Below, in pieces: positions 39,043 through 51,700 of a DNA stretch of 64,000 nt (its first letter is position 1; every line of letters begins with the position of its first letter). The position numbers and the translations under genes were made by a program. The notes under the pieces are model-generated. The model did no database searches and had not been told where the DNA came from. It worked only from the letters and a program-made list of their open reading frames with translations. The stretch is from Chaenocephalus aceratus (taxonomy: Eukaryota; Chordata; Actinopteri; Perciformes; Channichthyidae): NCBI GenBank assembly GCA_023974075.1, contig CM043790.1, forward strand, positions 3,528,023 to 3,592,022, written 5' to 3'.

Positions 39043-40130
39043 GTGTACAGCAGTGGCGAGCCGTGACTTTTATACCTAGGCCCTCTGACCCCCCCCACCC
39101 TTCCCTCGAAAAAAAAGAAGAGATATTACGTCTCAGCGTAGACTTCAGCGGAATATCAAAACAGTGGTGCAAACGCATCAATGACAGCGACCCTCGACCA
39201 CACAAAACAACACCATTTATATAAACACCTATCATGACAGGGCACCCACAGCCAAGCCAAGTAGCAATTACAATGAATGAAGTCGGCACGGCGGCCCACA
39301 TTGAAATTACTTAGGCTACCTTGATGATAAATCACTGAATCACAAAGTCCATCCTCCTGTCCTTCTGGATGAAGCACTTGCGGGTCATTCAGCTGATCCT
39401 TTGCCACTCCAGTTTATCATTGGAACTCAATCTTGAAAATGACTCGGTTAATAATTTCGCAACGATGTCATCACTATCACTGAAGTGAGCAATCATGAAC
39501 GAACTTATGTTAATCATAAATCTATCGATTAGATTTATGATTCAAAAATAGTAAAAGTAGGGTAGACATGTGGATATTATCCGGCTGAACACAACGTGCA
39601 TTTATCTAACAGGTTCGTTTTCCACAGACCTTATTTCGAGCTATTTTCCAAAATCCTCTGGAGAAATCCCATTGCTTTCTGTCGAGGAAATCCGAGTGAA
39701 GCTTACTTCCGGGTTTTAGGACGCGTCACTGCATCCCTTGCATAGACCTCACAGCGGGCGGAACTTGTCATAAAGTCCGCGAAAATAAAGCCCGCCCATT
39801 TAGAGGGAAGATATGATTGGTCAATTGTACTGTCATTTGACATTACTCTCTCGTTGAGTTACTATAGCGGGCCCTCTGTGAATGTAGAGAGGGACCAACA
39901 AGCTCTCCCGTCTTCACAGAACTCGCAGAGACGGCATTTAAACCCTTCACATTCAAATATAAACTGAACTGGCAAATTCTAAGGATTTATTTCTTTGGAA
40001 ATATTATTTTAAATACAATTAAATCAAGTTATTTTGGTAAAACTAATGAAAAATGTAACAACAAAAAAATATAAAAAACAATATTTAGGCCTCACAGAGG
40101 GCCTAGAGATCCCTGACGGCTGGTGTACGA
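39043..40130. mobile_element. hAT-like element (CAGTGGCGAGCCGTGA end)
   Basis: The element spans 39051-40122. The left end begins CAGTGGCGAGCCGTGAC, with TAGGCCCTCTGAC further in; the right end has CACAGAGGGCCTAG then CCCTGACGGCTG. Flanks are GTGTACAG and GTGTACGA, an 8-bp duplication with two mismatches, so an old insertion. It has a GC-rich stretch around 39640-39900 and no transposase frame. Confidence 0.72.
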
Positions 40131-40947
40131 ATAAACCTGTTAACAAAATTAAAACACAGACAATCTATGTGACAAAAATGACATGTGAATAAATAAGATG
40201 CAAATTGGATCCTGGAGCATGTTAATCATCTTCCAGGTGTAAAAAACAATAGTAGAATTAATAATACCAAAACGCAAGTAGTAATAAAAACAATATTAAT
40301 ACAACTCTTATAACTCTTAGAATTGACAAATAGAAGTAGCCGAGGGCAGTTAACAATATGCATCCATGGGACATGCATGCAAAGATATATAGGACTTAGG
40401 ACTACTTATTGAGACAAGCCCCAGCCAGCCCTAACAAGCTTTATCTAAGAAGAAAGACTAAAGCTTACGGTACTCTTAAATGTAGAGAGGGTGTCTGCAT
40501 CTCCAGCATGGAAGCTGGATCCACACAACAGGAGCTAGATAGCTGAAGGCTTTGGCTCCAGCTTCTGGAGACCCTAAGAACTACTAATAACCTGCATTAT
40601 GTGTGCACAGTGCTCTAGTGAGGCAGTAGCGTACTATGAGTTCTAACGTTCTGATGATGCCTCACCATTAAAAGCTTTGTGGGTGAGGAGAATTTTTTTA
40701 ATTCCATTCTTTATTTCACACAGAGCACCTGCAGAAAAACAAGTTTTAAGCAAATTATTGGGACAGCTTAATAACAAGGAATTACAATAATAGCTGGCAC
40801 AATAGCACAATAACTACATTTTTTCTGTGTTCAACAACATACAATTGAAAGTTTATGGAGTGTTTCCTGATGACTTTTCCCAAATTATCAAAATTTAAGG
40901 TGAATACAATAGGTCCGAGTACAGTACCTTGCGAGACCCCATTCATT
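40131..40947. other. intron with possible LINE scraps
   Basis: On the minus strand, 40905-40940 reads VSQGTVLGPIVF-like, reminiscent of the LINE reverse transcriptase box GVPQGTVLGP. Around 40430-40560 there are short blocks resembling a LINE tail. Too short and decayed to define an element. Confidence 0.3.
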
Positions 40948-41603
40948 ACTTAGAGCAGCGGTCCCCAACCTTTTTTGCGCCACGGACCGGTTTCATGTAA
41001 GAAAATATTTTCGCGGGCCGGCCTTCAACTTGTGGGGAGAAATCAGTCGGAAGTCGCAACGGCTCATTTCTAAATAAACGTGGATTTGATAAAAAAAATA
41101 GTTTTTCGGGGTTCGGGTGTTTTGTTTGATTTTAATTAAACAAAGTCTTGGCTTTCAGAATATGAAACTTTTATTTCCAAAATCACACGATAAATACATG
41201 TTTGAAGCTTGTAAAGGGAAGATGACAGCTCTCACTCGCCACTCTGCTCTTCCTTAGCGCCGCCCCCCTCCCTCCGCTGAAATTATGAATGTAAGGCATA
41301 TAGTAATCATAGATAACACGGCAGGGTCCGTTACAGTTTGTTTTCATCTGATTTCAAATAAACAAAGTCTTGGCTTTCAGAATATTAAACTTGTTTCGGC
41401 AAATTCAGATGATAAATACAACTTTGAAGCTTCGGCATAATTACAAGCGGAGAACGGAGTAACTTGACGTCACAGCAGGCATAACAACAGCCGGTGTTTC
41501 TCGTGAGTGTTTTCCCCGGGAAACAAACACAATACACACAAACGCAAAAATATACACACACACACACGGACCAGACCGGTGGTTGGGGACCACTGACTTA
41601 GAG
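40948..41603. mobile_element. hAT element (CAGCGGTCCCCAACC ends)
   Basis: The element spans 40956-41595, ending GGTTGGGGACCACTG. A perfect 8-bp duplication ACTTAGAG lies at 40948-40955 and 41596-41603. Inside, a ~60-bp block (AAACAAAGTCTTGGCTTTCA) occurs twice, at 41138 and 41359. No transposase, so non-autonomous. Confidence 0.93.
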
Positions 41604-42121
41604 GATTCATCATTAACATGTTCAAACTCGCTCCGAATATTAAGCCCTAAACCACTTTAGCCTTGTTCCTTGTATGCAAATAAGTGTAAATAAATGTGAA
41701 ACATTCTAGCACATGTGAAAACTTCCCCTTACCAATGTGTTTTTGTTTAGTTATATGCACATATAGATATCTCACATTAAAACTTAAAGTCCTTCAATTA
41801 CTCAAAGGCCAAAATAAGTGCATCACTCAATGCCTACGCTTTAATTGTGAAATATCCCAAGGAAATGTTTAATTGATGATAACTTAACAGAAGAAGTTGT
41901 CCATGAAGTAGTATTTTAGTAATTAGTAAAAACATTATTTCGCATTTTCTTTATTCTGTTAAAGAAAGAAATAGAACTGAATGGAGAGTATTATAGGACT
42001 CTGCTATACTGATTTTGGTAATGTTGTATAATTCTGAATCTTTCTTTTAGTTATAAGATTCCAAGTAAATGCAGTTGTGTGCAGATATGAATAACATCAT
42101 CGATATTTGACTGTGTTGCAG

Positions 42122-42190
42122 GATTATGCCCTGGCCAGATTTGATGCCTACTTCCAGCAGAAGAAGATATGGGCTAACGGAGCAAAATAA
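42122..42190 (+). CDS. chka: chka last coding exon, with stop
   Basis: Encodes DYALARFDAYFQQKKIWANG then AK and TAA (42188-42190). DYAxARFDAYFxQK is the conserved C-terminal end of choline kinase. Acceptor GTTGCAG ends at 42121. The exon itself is intact, but the indels in the three previous exons sum to minus one base, so in the given sequence it would be read out of frame. Confidence 0.94.
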   Translation, partial: DYALARFDAYFQQKKIWANGAK

Positions 42191-42990
42191 ATAGATGGAC
42201 TGACATCCCATCCAGCCAAACAGCAGGTGGAGCAACATGCAGGCTGATGGAGACTTCACCATCCGCGCTTCACTTATATTCCATGCCTCGACAGAGTTGC
42301 TGGCTGGCCGACTGGCCGCTGTTGGTGTTGTGTTGACCAAAGCCAAAACTTGATCACGTGGCTAAGTGCTTAAGGTACGCCCCAAAATCTATTGCAGCTC
42401 AAAGTTTACACTGTGTAACTCCCTGAGAGCCAAAAAACCACTGACTACTTACCTTCATCCCTTGTCAGAACTGCTGTCTGCTTCTGCCTTTTTTCGAACC
42501 ATTTTACTAACACAAGGGTTTTGAGCAGGAGAGAGGTGGGAACAGCTAGATTTGAAATATTAACATTGCATCAATGTAAATGTATTGATCATTCCCTTAT
42601 GGAAATGTTCTGCTGGGAATAACCAAAATGTGAACTTTGCTTGGTAGATTCCTGCTTACTATAGCCGCCAGTTGCCAACTATGTATATTATATATAGACC
42701 CCCAATGTGCCAGTAATCTGGCCTTGTCTGTTACTGATGGTGAAATCATGACTTGATTTACAGGTCAGGTTGAATCTACACTTATAGGTATTACACTTGC
42801 TGTTTATTTTGATTTGATTTGTTTAAATGGTTGCATAATAAATGTTATTCAGGCCAGGGCAAATATCGGAATAGTGTACATTTTCAAGTATGTGAATATT
42901 TGAGTTCCCTTTTCTGGGTAGCTTCTTACCTCCACCAAATCAAAAAAAATCAAAAACATGAATTTCAGGTATTTCCAATAAATTAGATCT
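42191..42990 (+). other. chka: probable chka 3' UTR
   Basis: Follows the stop without further coding signal. Canonical AATAAA signals lie at 42837-42842 and 42977-42982, the first candidates for cleavage. Transcript data are needed to choose; a longer UTR cannot be excluded. Confidence 0.55.
42837..42842 (+). terminator. candidate polyadenylation signal
   Basis: AATAAA about 650 bp after the chka stop codon, in AT-rich context. A second one is at 42977-42982. Confidence 0.45.
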
Positions 42991-44191
42991 GTTTATCTTT
43001 GGATTCCTAAAGAGTTAAAATGTATGGTATTTTTATAAATCACTGTGAAGTAGATTCATATCTTCATGTAGTTTACACATTACCATTTGCATTGTCTGCT
43101 TTGGCGAAGACATTCCAGCCATGCTTTATAAGCTTTGGAAAGTGTTGCTTAACACTAGGGAGCTAACTGACCATATATTTGTTTTTTTACTTTTATATAT
43201 TATCCATGATTTCAAGAAAACATCACACAGTTCACATATAAATGGTATCTTTTTGTGTTAATTGATTCTTTAGGGATGTCATGGGTCATTGTACCCAGAC
43301 GTGCCCATCCAGAATAATGACACACACGCTCACATCATAGCACAGCTGACCAGCTCGATTCTCCCTCACCGCACAGAGTCATTATTTGTGCTCCAACTAT
43401 GCTATTGTTCACAGATTGACAGATTGATCAAATGATGCTAACAGCCTTCTTTTGGCATTTAACCGCACATACATATCTTGAATTTCAGTTTCTGGACACC
43501 ATCTAATTTTTGTGATTATTTCTTTTGTCCTGATCAGTATTCCTCTTTCCACCCAAATTAGAGTCATTAAAAGCGAGCCTGTTTGCTCACCATTTCAGTA
43601 GCAGTGCTTTTAAGACCTAATTCATGAATGCTATATGTGACAGTAAAGCTTTTCATGCTAAAACATATGATCTAGCATACAGTATAACATGTGGAAGGTG
43701 CAGGATCTAGTTAAAAAAAAGAACAAAATTAGCCTATCGCTCAACAACCCTTTTAGCAAATGTAGCTGATGCTCAAGCTTTCTTTTCATTTAAAATCCAA
43801 ACAGTAGATTAAACACTAACATTTGTTTTAATTTTAGAATTGATGGTTCTCTAAAGTTGTAGAATAAAGCAATTATTAGCCAGGGTCCATCGATTCTGAT
43901 TACATTAATGACAACTGATGCGAGCCGATTTGGCTAGCTAGCTAATTTGGCTAAGGATTTTTGGGAAATGCTATTTCTGGCTACGGCTAACTTGTTTTAG
44001 TACAATAACCCCTGTAAAAAGGGGTTCTAATAATGTACTTGAAAGCTACACACCTCCTAATGATGCATGTATAGAAATAAAAAGCAGAAATATAAGAGAA
44101 AATACCCTTATAACTTTCCTAAAGTTAGCCTACATTTAGCATCCAAGACTAGCTTCCACCCAGTGAGCAGATAGCCCATGATCCATATGCT
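42991..44191. other. intergenic or extended UTR, nothing recognised
   Basis: AT-rich unique-looking DNA without a gene or mobile element boundary. Confidence 0.45.
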
Positions 44192-44261
44192 AGTTATAAA
44201 CATCCATCCATCTTCTCCCGCTTATCCGTGGTCGGGTCGCGGGGATAGCAGTTATAAACAT
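44192..44261 (-). mobile_element. 46-bp RTE/Rex3-like LINE tail with 12-bp duplication
   Basis: The insert 44204-44249 reads CCATCCATCTTCTCCCGCTT then ATCCGTGGTCGGGTCGCGGG. It is the reverse complement of the fish RTE/Rex3-like 3' end that finishes in GATG repeats. It is bordered by a perfect 12-bp direct repeat AGTTATAAACAT (44192-44203, 44250-44261). This is an extremely 5'-truncated retrotransposition event. Confidence 0.82.
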
Positions 44262-46964
44262 GACATAACATAATTCTCCAAACTCCGTAAACTGATTATA
44301 ACTCTAACAACAACAGTTGCTAAGCCATGGTTGAACATTCACTGTTTGGGGTTTAGCAAAAAGCCATTTAAAAGCTTAATCGTCTCGTAAAACACTGAAG
44401 TGGATAGCCTACTTGTTGCTGCAAAGTATATGATACACAGACAAAAAGTTCTATAACCACCATAAAGGCTGACTCGTAGCATCATATATACATCAGGGTA
44501 TCTCTGTCTAGCTGTGAGCACTAAGACATCGTATGGAAGCCACACAATGACTCTGGTGTAGTGTACAGTAGTAATTGGCTCACCTCTTGTTAGAATGACT
44601 ACTGTAACAGAGCTGAGGGAAGTGAGCTGGATTATGAAACTTAACAAGACACTACTCTAGTCACCTCAAAGTGGAACAATCCAGAGGTGTTTGAATGTCG
44701 ACTAAGGCACTTTTGATTTTTAGGACCGGAAATATCTATATAAAAAATAACAATATGTACTTGAGTGTTTTCATGTGAGGGTTATTGAATTGTGAATGTT
44801 GTTGAGAAGGGTTTATTTTACTTGCAAATGTATTTGTATGTGTATCGTTATTGTTATATTTTGTTTTCAATGTGTTTCATGTTTAGTTTGGAATTTTTAT
44901 TGATATTCAATGAGACTAGGGATATTCTAGCAGCTGAATGTGCAGTGGAAGATACTGGAAGTGTTACTGCTACATCCCTTCTGTAGCAATCGACTATTTG
45001 AACATAATTGCATTGCTAGGCAACAGCTTGGGTCCATGACTACTACCTGTCAGATGAAGTCTCCAAATACCCTGCGACAGGAAATTAACTGGGATACATT
45101 TAGAATGTTATGTTTACAACTGTAAAATGTTTCAAAACCATCTTGTTTTTGTTGTCCTTTACCATTATTTTATATATTTGTTATGGTAGAAATGGACTCT
45201 ACAATCTGTAACTATAGTACATTCCATAATTATTGCTTCACCTTCAGTATTGTGTACACTCCACCAAAATAACAAAACTTTTAATGTTTTATTTTTCAAT
45301 CAAATTCTAATTGGTCATCAGTAGAAAACAAACATTGTCTCTTCTGTATAGTTACATGAAATTGACTAACAAAAATATAGATAGTCATGCTAAAAATATC
45401 CAAAATATAAGGACAATGTGTTACATTATCATTCCTATCAACATGTTAATGTAATACACCTAATTTTTGTTTAAAACACATTCTGTTCTGTGATAGCACC
45501 CACAATTATCATGTGACCCACAGTGGTAACCTTTGGTAACCTAGCGATCTGAATTAATATGTACTCAGATGATGGACTATCATTTGTATAAAAAAAAGGT
45601 TTCCTGTGACCTGCTGCAGCATTGAAATGATCTTGGCTGTAAATGACATTTTCTGCTTTGCACAAACAATGATTAAAGTGAAAACAACTGACAAACTGAC
45701 TCATGAGTGTTATTTCTATACTCTATACTTCTATTTCTACTACTTTAAACTGTAGTATGTGCTTATGTGTTTCGTTGTTGGTGTAGCCTACTGCCTGAAT
45801 AAACGATACGATAATACTTGAAAGGTCATGGCCGTTTCTACTGATCATAATTCCATTGTTTGCTGTTCTCTGATTATATAACATGTAATCCGTTATCCCC
45901 CTGCCTGGTTGTGGGTCAGCCTGTTGGACCACCTTCTCAATGCACACTTTGAAATGTAAAGCCACTCCTTCTTTGTCCTTGAGCAGTGGCTCAAGTTACT
46001 GCAGGATTAGGGGGAGTAGTGTATATACCAGAGCAAGCGAAAGGAAAACAAATGGAGTAATGAAAAGGAAAACTCTTCAGAGTGATATATGGTTAGAGCT
46101 TTCTTCATCAGTGTCTTTACATCTCACATTCAGGCCAAAGGAGAGTGTTCTGCAGCAGCCGCTCACAGGAGAAGTATCAGGTTACATCATAGTCAAATGA
46201 AAAGTGTCTGTCAGGAACACGCCAGTTAGCATCCTTCTTGTCCCGCCCTCTTTTGTTTTACATACATTTCGCTCCCACCTTTTGACAGTAAGGCAGGGAG
46301 ACAAGAGGTAAAAGAATGGGAAAGTAGGGGGGAGTGAAGGTGTGTCTTTGGGATGAAAGGAATGCAAGGTCACTGCCCTCTGTGGGGGCTGCAATCCTTC
46401 TCTGTGTGTCCTTTCCTTGGTTAGCAAGCAACAAGAGTGTGTCATGGTCAGTGATTTGCCATGTCACTGGATCTACAAACAGTAATCCCCTCCATGTTGT
46501 TTAGGCAAGCCTGGGAAATAACAGTATACATAATAAGGATACAAAAAATATACGTTGTACAAATTTGAAGTGATTATGTAACACGGCAAAACATAGTTAG
46601 GTTGACTTCTCGCCGTCCTTGGTGTTATAAATTGTCTTTTGCAAGATACAGAAAAAATATAATGTAATCAGGCTTAGGTGTACTGGAATACATGTAACAG
46701 GATTACATAATCAGGATGCTTAAAAGAGGTAACTGCAGTTACATAACAAAAAGACGTAATCAGATTTGAGCTCAGATTTTACTTTTGCTTTTTTAAACTA
46801 AAGTGATGTTATGTGTTGTATTGTTGGTGTATAAACTACTGCCTGAATATGCTTGATGAAAGGAAGGTTTTTCTATCAATAGATTCTCTGAGCAGAGGAC
46901 ACACTTTTGATACTAAATATATTGGCTTCTTCTTTTTAGGTTTCCATTGTCATAATTCACTTAA
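44262..46964. other. intergenic, mostly nothing recognised
   Basis: No gene found. The only repeat piece is 45820-45861, which matches the left end of the TTAA MITE at 4110 (TTTCTACTGATCATAATTCC). Short frames have no motifs. Confidence 0.45.
45820..45861 (+). mobile_element. fragment of the TTAA MITE family
   Basis: AAAGGTCATGGCCGTTTCTA CTGATCATAATTCCATTGTT, near-identical to 4109-4157. Only the left end is present. Confidence 0.75.
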
Positions 46965-47583
46965 AGGGGGCTTTCACACCAACGCGGTTCCAGGGCCGGT
47001 TCGGAGCTAGAGCCTGAAAAGCACAGTTTTTTCCTGTTCACACCGCAGCGGAGCTCCGGAATCCGGTTCGTTTCAAGCACCAAACAATTGTCGGTCTAGA
47101 AGCAAGAGCTGCATACGTCATGCTTACGTCGGAGAGGGGCGAGATTAACCTGAGCTAACAGTTAAAGGCGACTACGGCAAATGAAAGTTGTAACAAGCAG
47201 TAATGCTCAGCGAAGTGACTAGAAGGCAACCACACACTTCTAAAAAAAAAACCACACTTTATAAAGTCAGGCAACACTAACCAGGCTTCGTGTGATTCTG
47301 TTTATTTGTACCTCACTTTGACCATCCGTTCACTGATATTGATCATTGTGGAGAGAGGCAGACGTTTTGTTTTGTATTATAGCAGCTATCGGATGGAATC
47401 AATACATGGGCTGCACAGGTTGTCATGACTCATGTCCGATTATCACAAGTAGAATCATAATGAAAAATACACCGGTAAAATGTGCCTATAGAAAACGGCT
47501 TATGCCACAATAGGATAACAACAAGTAGTCAAGATAGTCAGTTTAGCTACGATTGCTATGCTAACATCACCCATTTTATACCA

Positions 47584-49206
47584 GGGGCCTGTACTACGAA
47601 GCTGGTTCAACCTAACGGTACTTCCACACAGCAGCTTTTCAAAAATCTTGAAAATCTTGGAGCTTGTCTGACAGCTTGGGGATTTTTTGCGAGCAATGCG
47701 ACCAACAACCAATCACATGAATCTCCCGCCCCCGACATACAAAGCAAAAAACCCCGGGGATTTTATGCGAGCAATATATATATATATAAACTCCCCAAAC
47801 AGGCGAAAACCTACCAGTTTTCACCCCCTGTCTCTGCCACCTCCCTCCATGCCTGGTTCCTCCGGTTTGTATCCCGTTAATAGTTCTGGTCGTAAAGAAC
47901 CGGGTGATTTGCTACCGTAATTTCTCGTTTGGAATATGAGGAAATGAACTGCGGTCTGGTTCTCCCTGCTTACACGCGGTTTGATTGGCTAGCGCTTCTA
48001 CTGTCAGATTTGCATAAACGTGTTTGATTGGCTGGCGCTTCCAGCTCAGCTTCAAAAGTTGAACATTGCTCAACTTTGGAATCCTGGAAATCCTGGAAAT
48101 CTTCGCTTCGCTCCCCCACAATGCAGTTCGGCGAAAAGCGAGGCAAAGTGACATCATCCCCATTCAAAGTCAATGGGCAGAGAAGCGTTGGAAGCGGTGG
48201 AAGTTTCGTCTAAAGCTGCTGTGTGGACGTACCGTAACCTGGATATGTTTGAGTTAGCCGGTTGGCCTAATCCAAAACATACGCACTCTCGCTAAACGGT
48301 ACTACGACGCGGGGTTATCAAGTGGATCGCTCAAGCCAGCCGTGTCCTATCTAGTTAGGTGCGCGTTCACATGGAAGGGGTGGTATTTGGAGCATTCGAC
48401 CAATCACAAACATGGAGAAGCATACTGACAGCGCAGCGTCATACGTCCTGAATGAAAAGTCAACTATAATATTAGACATATGAAGAAGTTAAACTTTAAA
48501 CATCCATGACTTAACACTTTATCCAGGATAAAAGCCACATAGCTGCACCTGCAAGGTGAATACAGCTGGTAACAGGACAAGTGTTTGAAGAGGCGTACAT
48601 TAACAGGTTTATGATATCACTGCCCCGTCTAAAACACGAGTGGACTTTAATTACATTTGTCTCGAGTGTTTTGTCAACTTAATGTGTTGCTTAAAATAAT
48701 ACTTCTGCATACAGTATGTGACACTGTGAGTGTTGCACGACATTATGAAGTGATATGCCGCGGACTGTACTTAATGTTACTCTGATCCGGTTACTTATGT
48801 TGTGGCAGATATTTAAGTAAGCTTTCTTAACACTAATGTTATAATAGTCAGATTGCTCTGAAGATGGGAGGTGATATTCTATTAATGTTCACGTTCACAC
48901 AGTGGTGATATTTGCCGGCCGTCTTTCCTGCAACGGCAGTTTTTCTGTATTTCCTTTCTCCTGTAATATGACTTGATCGCTTTTAAACTCCGCACACTGA
49001 GCTCTGATTGGTCAGCAGGCAGTGCTTTCACTGAGTTGAGCTCTTAGCCTGCAACCTAACCTGGTCCCGACCAGTTAGCCGCTAAGCATAAGTTACCATG
49101 GAGATCTAGCCTGCTAAAAAGAGAACCAGCTTCGTAGGACCGGAAAGCCGGAGTTTTCCCTGAATTTAGCCGCTAAACGAAAATCCTGCTTCGTAGTATA
49201 CCCCCC
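47584..49206. mobile_element. TIR element (GGGGCCTGTACTACGAAGC), nested
   Basis: The left end GGGGCCTGTACTACGAAGCT is inverted at the right (GCTTCGTAGTATACCCCCC, ending 49206). Most of its length (48280-49150) is shared with 21380-22132, proving a dispersed family. It lies inside the 46965-49753 element, so it is younger, and itself contains the insertion at 47614-48235. Confidence 0.8.
47609..48240. mobile_element. MITE (ACGGTACTTCCACACAGCAG), nested at third level
   Basis: The left end AACGGTACTTCCACACAGCA is inverted at the right (GCTGCTGTGTGGACGTACCG then T, to 48235). Direct repeats AACCT flank it (47609-47613, 48236-48240). The relative at 22090-22115 lacks the whole insert, which supports these boundaries. 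Inner inverted blocks (TTGGAGCTTG...; CCTGGAAATCTTCG...) occur too. No coding. Confidence 0.78.
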
Positions 49207-49754
49207 AGAGAAACTTTAATAACAGCGTTGTGTGATGCCAAACAGCGTCTATTCAGACTGAAACACATTCACTTATGGGGAATTGGGGATATTTACCAGC
49301 TGCTTGTGTGACAGTCAGACAGTGAATACTTTACAGCGGACGCTGCCGTGTGAGCTAACCCGGAGCTAACGGGAGAATAAACTCCCGTGGAAGAGCAGCA
49401 CTGCAGCGGTCGGTAAATGCCGCTGAAACACATTAATAAACAATGAACCACGGCACTCTGGAGAAAAGTATAAGGTTGGAGAAGTCGTTATTTAATTTAA
49501 TCTGGCTTCGTATGATTAAAAGCAACACGATCATCGACCCGACGCAGTCCCCCGTTGTTGTTGTATTGAGCGCCGTAACAAGGCTGGGGAGAAAATCAAC
49601 GACGTAAACGGTGACATCATGACGCAGCAGCGGCAGCACCAGTCGGGCTCTGGGCAGTGTGAACAAAACGGGGGCTGAAAAGAAAAAATGGTTCCGAACC
49701 AGAAAAGCTCTAGCACGGAGCTAGAACGGGAATCACGTTGGTGTGAAAGCCCTA

Positions 49755-50160
49755 AAAGAGGACATTTTATGCTCATTTTCAGGTTGATCATGTTGTATTA
49801 TGTGGGGACATGTCTCCATGCTTTAATGTTCAAAAAGCTCTTTATTTGTATACTGCCTGTGCTGCAGCACCTCTTTTCACCCTCTGTCTGAAACCAGAGC
49901 CCAGTCTGCTCTGATTGGTTAGCTGGTCGGCTCTGTTGTGATTGGTCAACCGCTAAGAGATGTCCAGCCCCCCCCGCCTTAGCCTATTATGTACAATGTG
50001 TTGGAGAGCTAGCCAATAGAAGCGCGACTGTTCCATAGTGATGTCACTATGTTAAAAAGTTAAAAGTAAACAGTGGAGTCCAATGGAGGCTTTTCAGACA
50101 GGGAGGGAGTGTGTGGGAGAGAAACTCCCACACACTCCCTGTTTTTGTATCATTTACATG
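49755..50160. mobile_element. dispersed repeat, partial
   Basis: Shares about 260 bp with the reverse complement of 35160-35335. It has the CTGATTGGTT and GTGATTGGTC motifs of several TTAA-type fish MITEs. It ends at a short palindrome near 50110-50145 (GTGTGGGAG and CTCCCACAC). Termini not defined. Confidence 0.55.
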
Positions 50161-50489
50161 CAAAAAAAGTAATGCTGTCAAAATGATCGCGTTAAACGGT
50201 GGTAATGAATTGTTTTAATTAATTGCGTTAAAATATTTAACGCATTTAACGCATGTGCAGAATGGCCCGCCCCATACATCCCACCAGTGGCAGCGCTGCG
50301 GTAGGCTACAGCCATACCAAGAAGCCCCCACCATGAAAAATGATGTTAAAGTAAGCAAAATAAAGTCCGCCAACTCGCGGAGTTAATTGCACAGACAGCA
50401 GTTAGTAAGATTGATTTCAGTAGCCACTTGTCTGGAAATACCGAAGACTAGAAACGGTTTTGAAAACTTTTGTCACGTAGCAGATGCGG

Positions 50490-50700
50490 ATTTAGGATTG
50501 TAGGAGATCCGGGGCTTAGCCCAGGAGTTGTTGGGGGGGGGGGGTGCAGGGGTAAAGTGCTATTTTTTTACAAGTGGGGGGTCGTCACCTCCTCTAGGGG
50601 GGTCCGGGGGATGCTCCCCCCGGGAAGATTTTTTTTTAAATATTGAAGTTAAAAGCATCAATCTGGTGCACTTTGAGAGCAACATCAACCCTACCTTAAT
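50490..50700. mobile_element. fragment of the 30527-30900 hAT-like family
   Basis: Shares CTCTAGGGGGGTCCGGGGGA then TGCTCCCCCCGG, and AGCATCAATCTGGTGCACTT with 30785-30885. It includes a run of 13 G near 50532, a spot prone to sequence error. Confidence 0.65.
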
Positions 50701-50706
50701 AATACC

Positions 50707-51500
50707 TTAAAGGGGATATATCATGCTATATTTGAACAATATATTGTAGGGCCATACCTATATAAAGTATATAAATAGTTTCTTTCAAAATACCAAACAG
50801 ATCCTGCATTTTAGCCATGCCTCATTTCGCTCTATTTGCTCTTTCCAGCGCTGTTTTTGCAGAGGGCTGATTCTGTGAGCTGCACCACGCCCCCCTGCAG
50901 GAGAGGGGAGCGTGCTTTGAGATTAGCTGCTGGGCTGCAGCGGGGAGAAGAGGGGGAGAAAAAGAGATCTCCGTCCTCCGTGTTTTATTCTTATATTATT
51001 ATTATATAGAGTCGTTATTCATTTGTTTTAAAGCTCAATAAATAACAAAGAAGACCTTTGACCGACACTTTTCTAATTTTGTCCGGAAGATATAAATTTT
51101 AACGGACATGTTGACCGGCGAAATAAAAATCTAACTGAAACTCTGCCGCACGGTCCCCTCGTCCCTTGGAAGAGCCGGAGAGGAGGGTGTTTGTCATCTG
51201 CTGGTGGACTACCGGAGAGAATTACAGCGAGGGAGGGATTGCATTGAATTACAGCAGCGGGAGCAAACGCTTGCCTCGGGGAGGGAGAAAAAGAGCCAGA
51301 GCAGAGTATAAACAGAAGGGCAACCATGCGCGGGAAGTCTTCTTCGCTGCTTTTGTGGCAGACTACAGCGCCACTTACAGGCCTGGCATATGTACTACAG
51401 CGTCTCCAGCGCAATGGCCGGCCGTGGCCCAACCCCACATTCCCCTGATAGGTGGAGAATTGACCAATAAGCGGAGCACCACTTCTGTGACGTAGAAAAT
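50707..51500. mobile_element. TTAA-type element, left end and body
   Basis: TTAA followed by AGGGGATATATCATGCTATA is typical of the TTAA-bordered fish MITE group. The body has GC-rich blocks (50880-50960, 51130-51350). No matching right end was found, so it is probably truncated. The long frames on both strands at 51073-51507 have no recognisable motifs. Confidence 0.5.
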
Positions 51501-51620
51501 AATTCAAGATCAGTCTGTATCAGATCCGTTGCAGCCCCGTTTTTAGAGATTTGGGTATGGAGGAAAAGAGAGAGGGTTGTGTTTTCTGACACTTGATGAG
51601 TTCCCTGGAACACCGGGGAC

Positions 51621-51700
51621 TAGGGGTGTAACGGTTCACAGAAGTCACGGTTCGGTACGGTTCGGTACAACAAGAAAAAGCAAAAAAAAAGTCCCAAATG
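51621..51700. mobile_element. hAT terminal sequence, unpaired
   Basis: TAGGGGTGTAACGGTTCACA then GAAGTCACGGTTCGG matches the end type of the hAT at 32719. Its partner end was not found nearby. It could belong to the copy whose right end is at 57110, split by later insertions, or to a separate truncated copy. Confidence 0.5.

Larger units (their letters stand above)
46961..49757. mobile_element. MITE with GGGCTTTCACACCAACG ends, host of two nested elements
   Basis: The left end (46965) reads AGGGGGCTTTCACACCAACG then CGGTTCC. The right end (to 49753) reads GGGAATCACGTTGGTGTGAA then AGCCCT. TTAA precedes the left end; the right flank (AAAA) is not identical, so a TTAA target is possible but unproven. 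Subterminal GGAGCTAGA/TCTAGCTCC blocks extend the inverted repeats. No transposase. A fragment of the family is at 29590-29833. Confidence 0.75.

Noticed and set aside
51073..51507. 144-codon minus and 109-codon plus frames
   Set aside because: They lie in a GC-rich repeat body, overlap each other and show no known motif.
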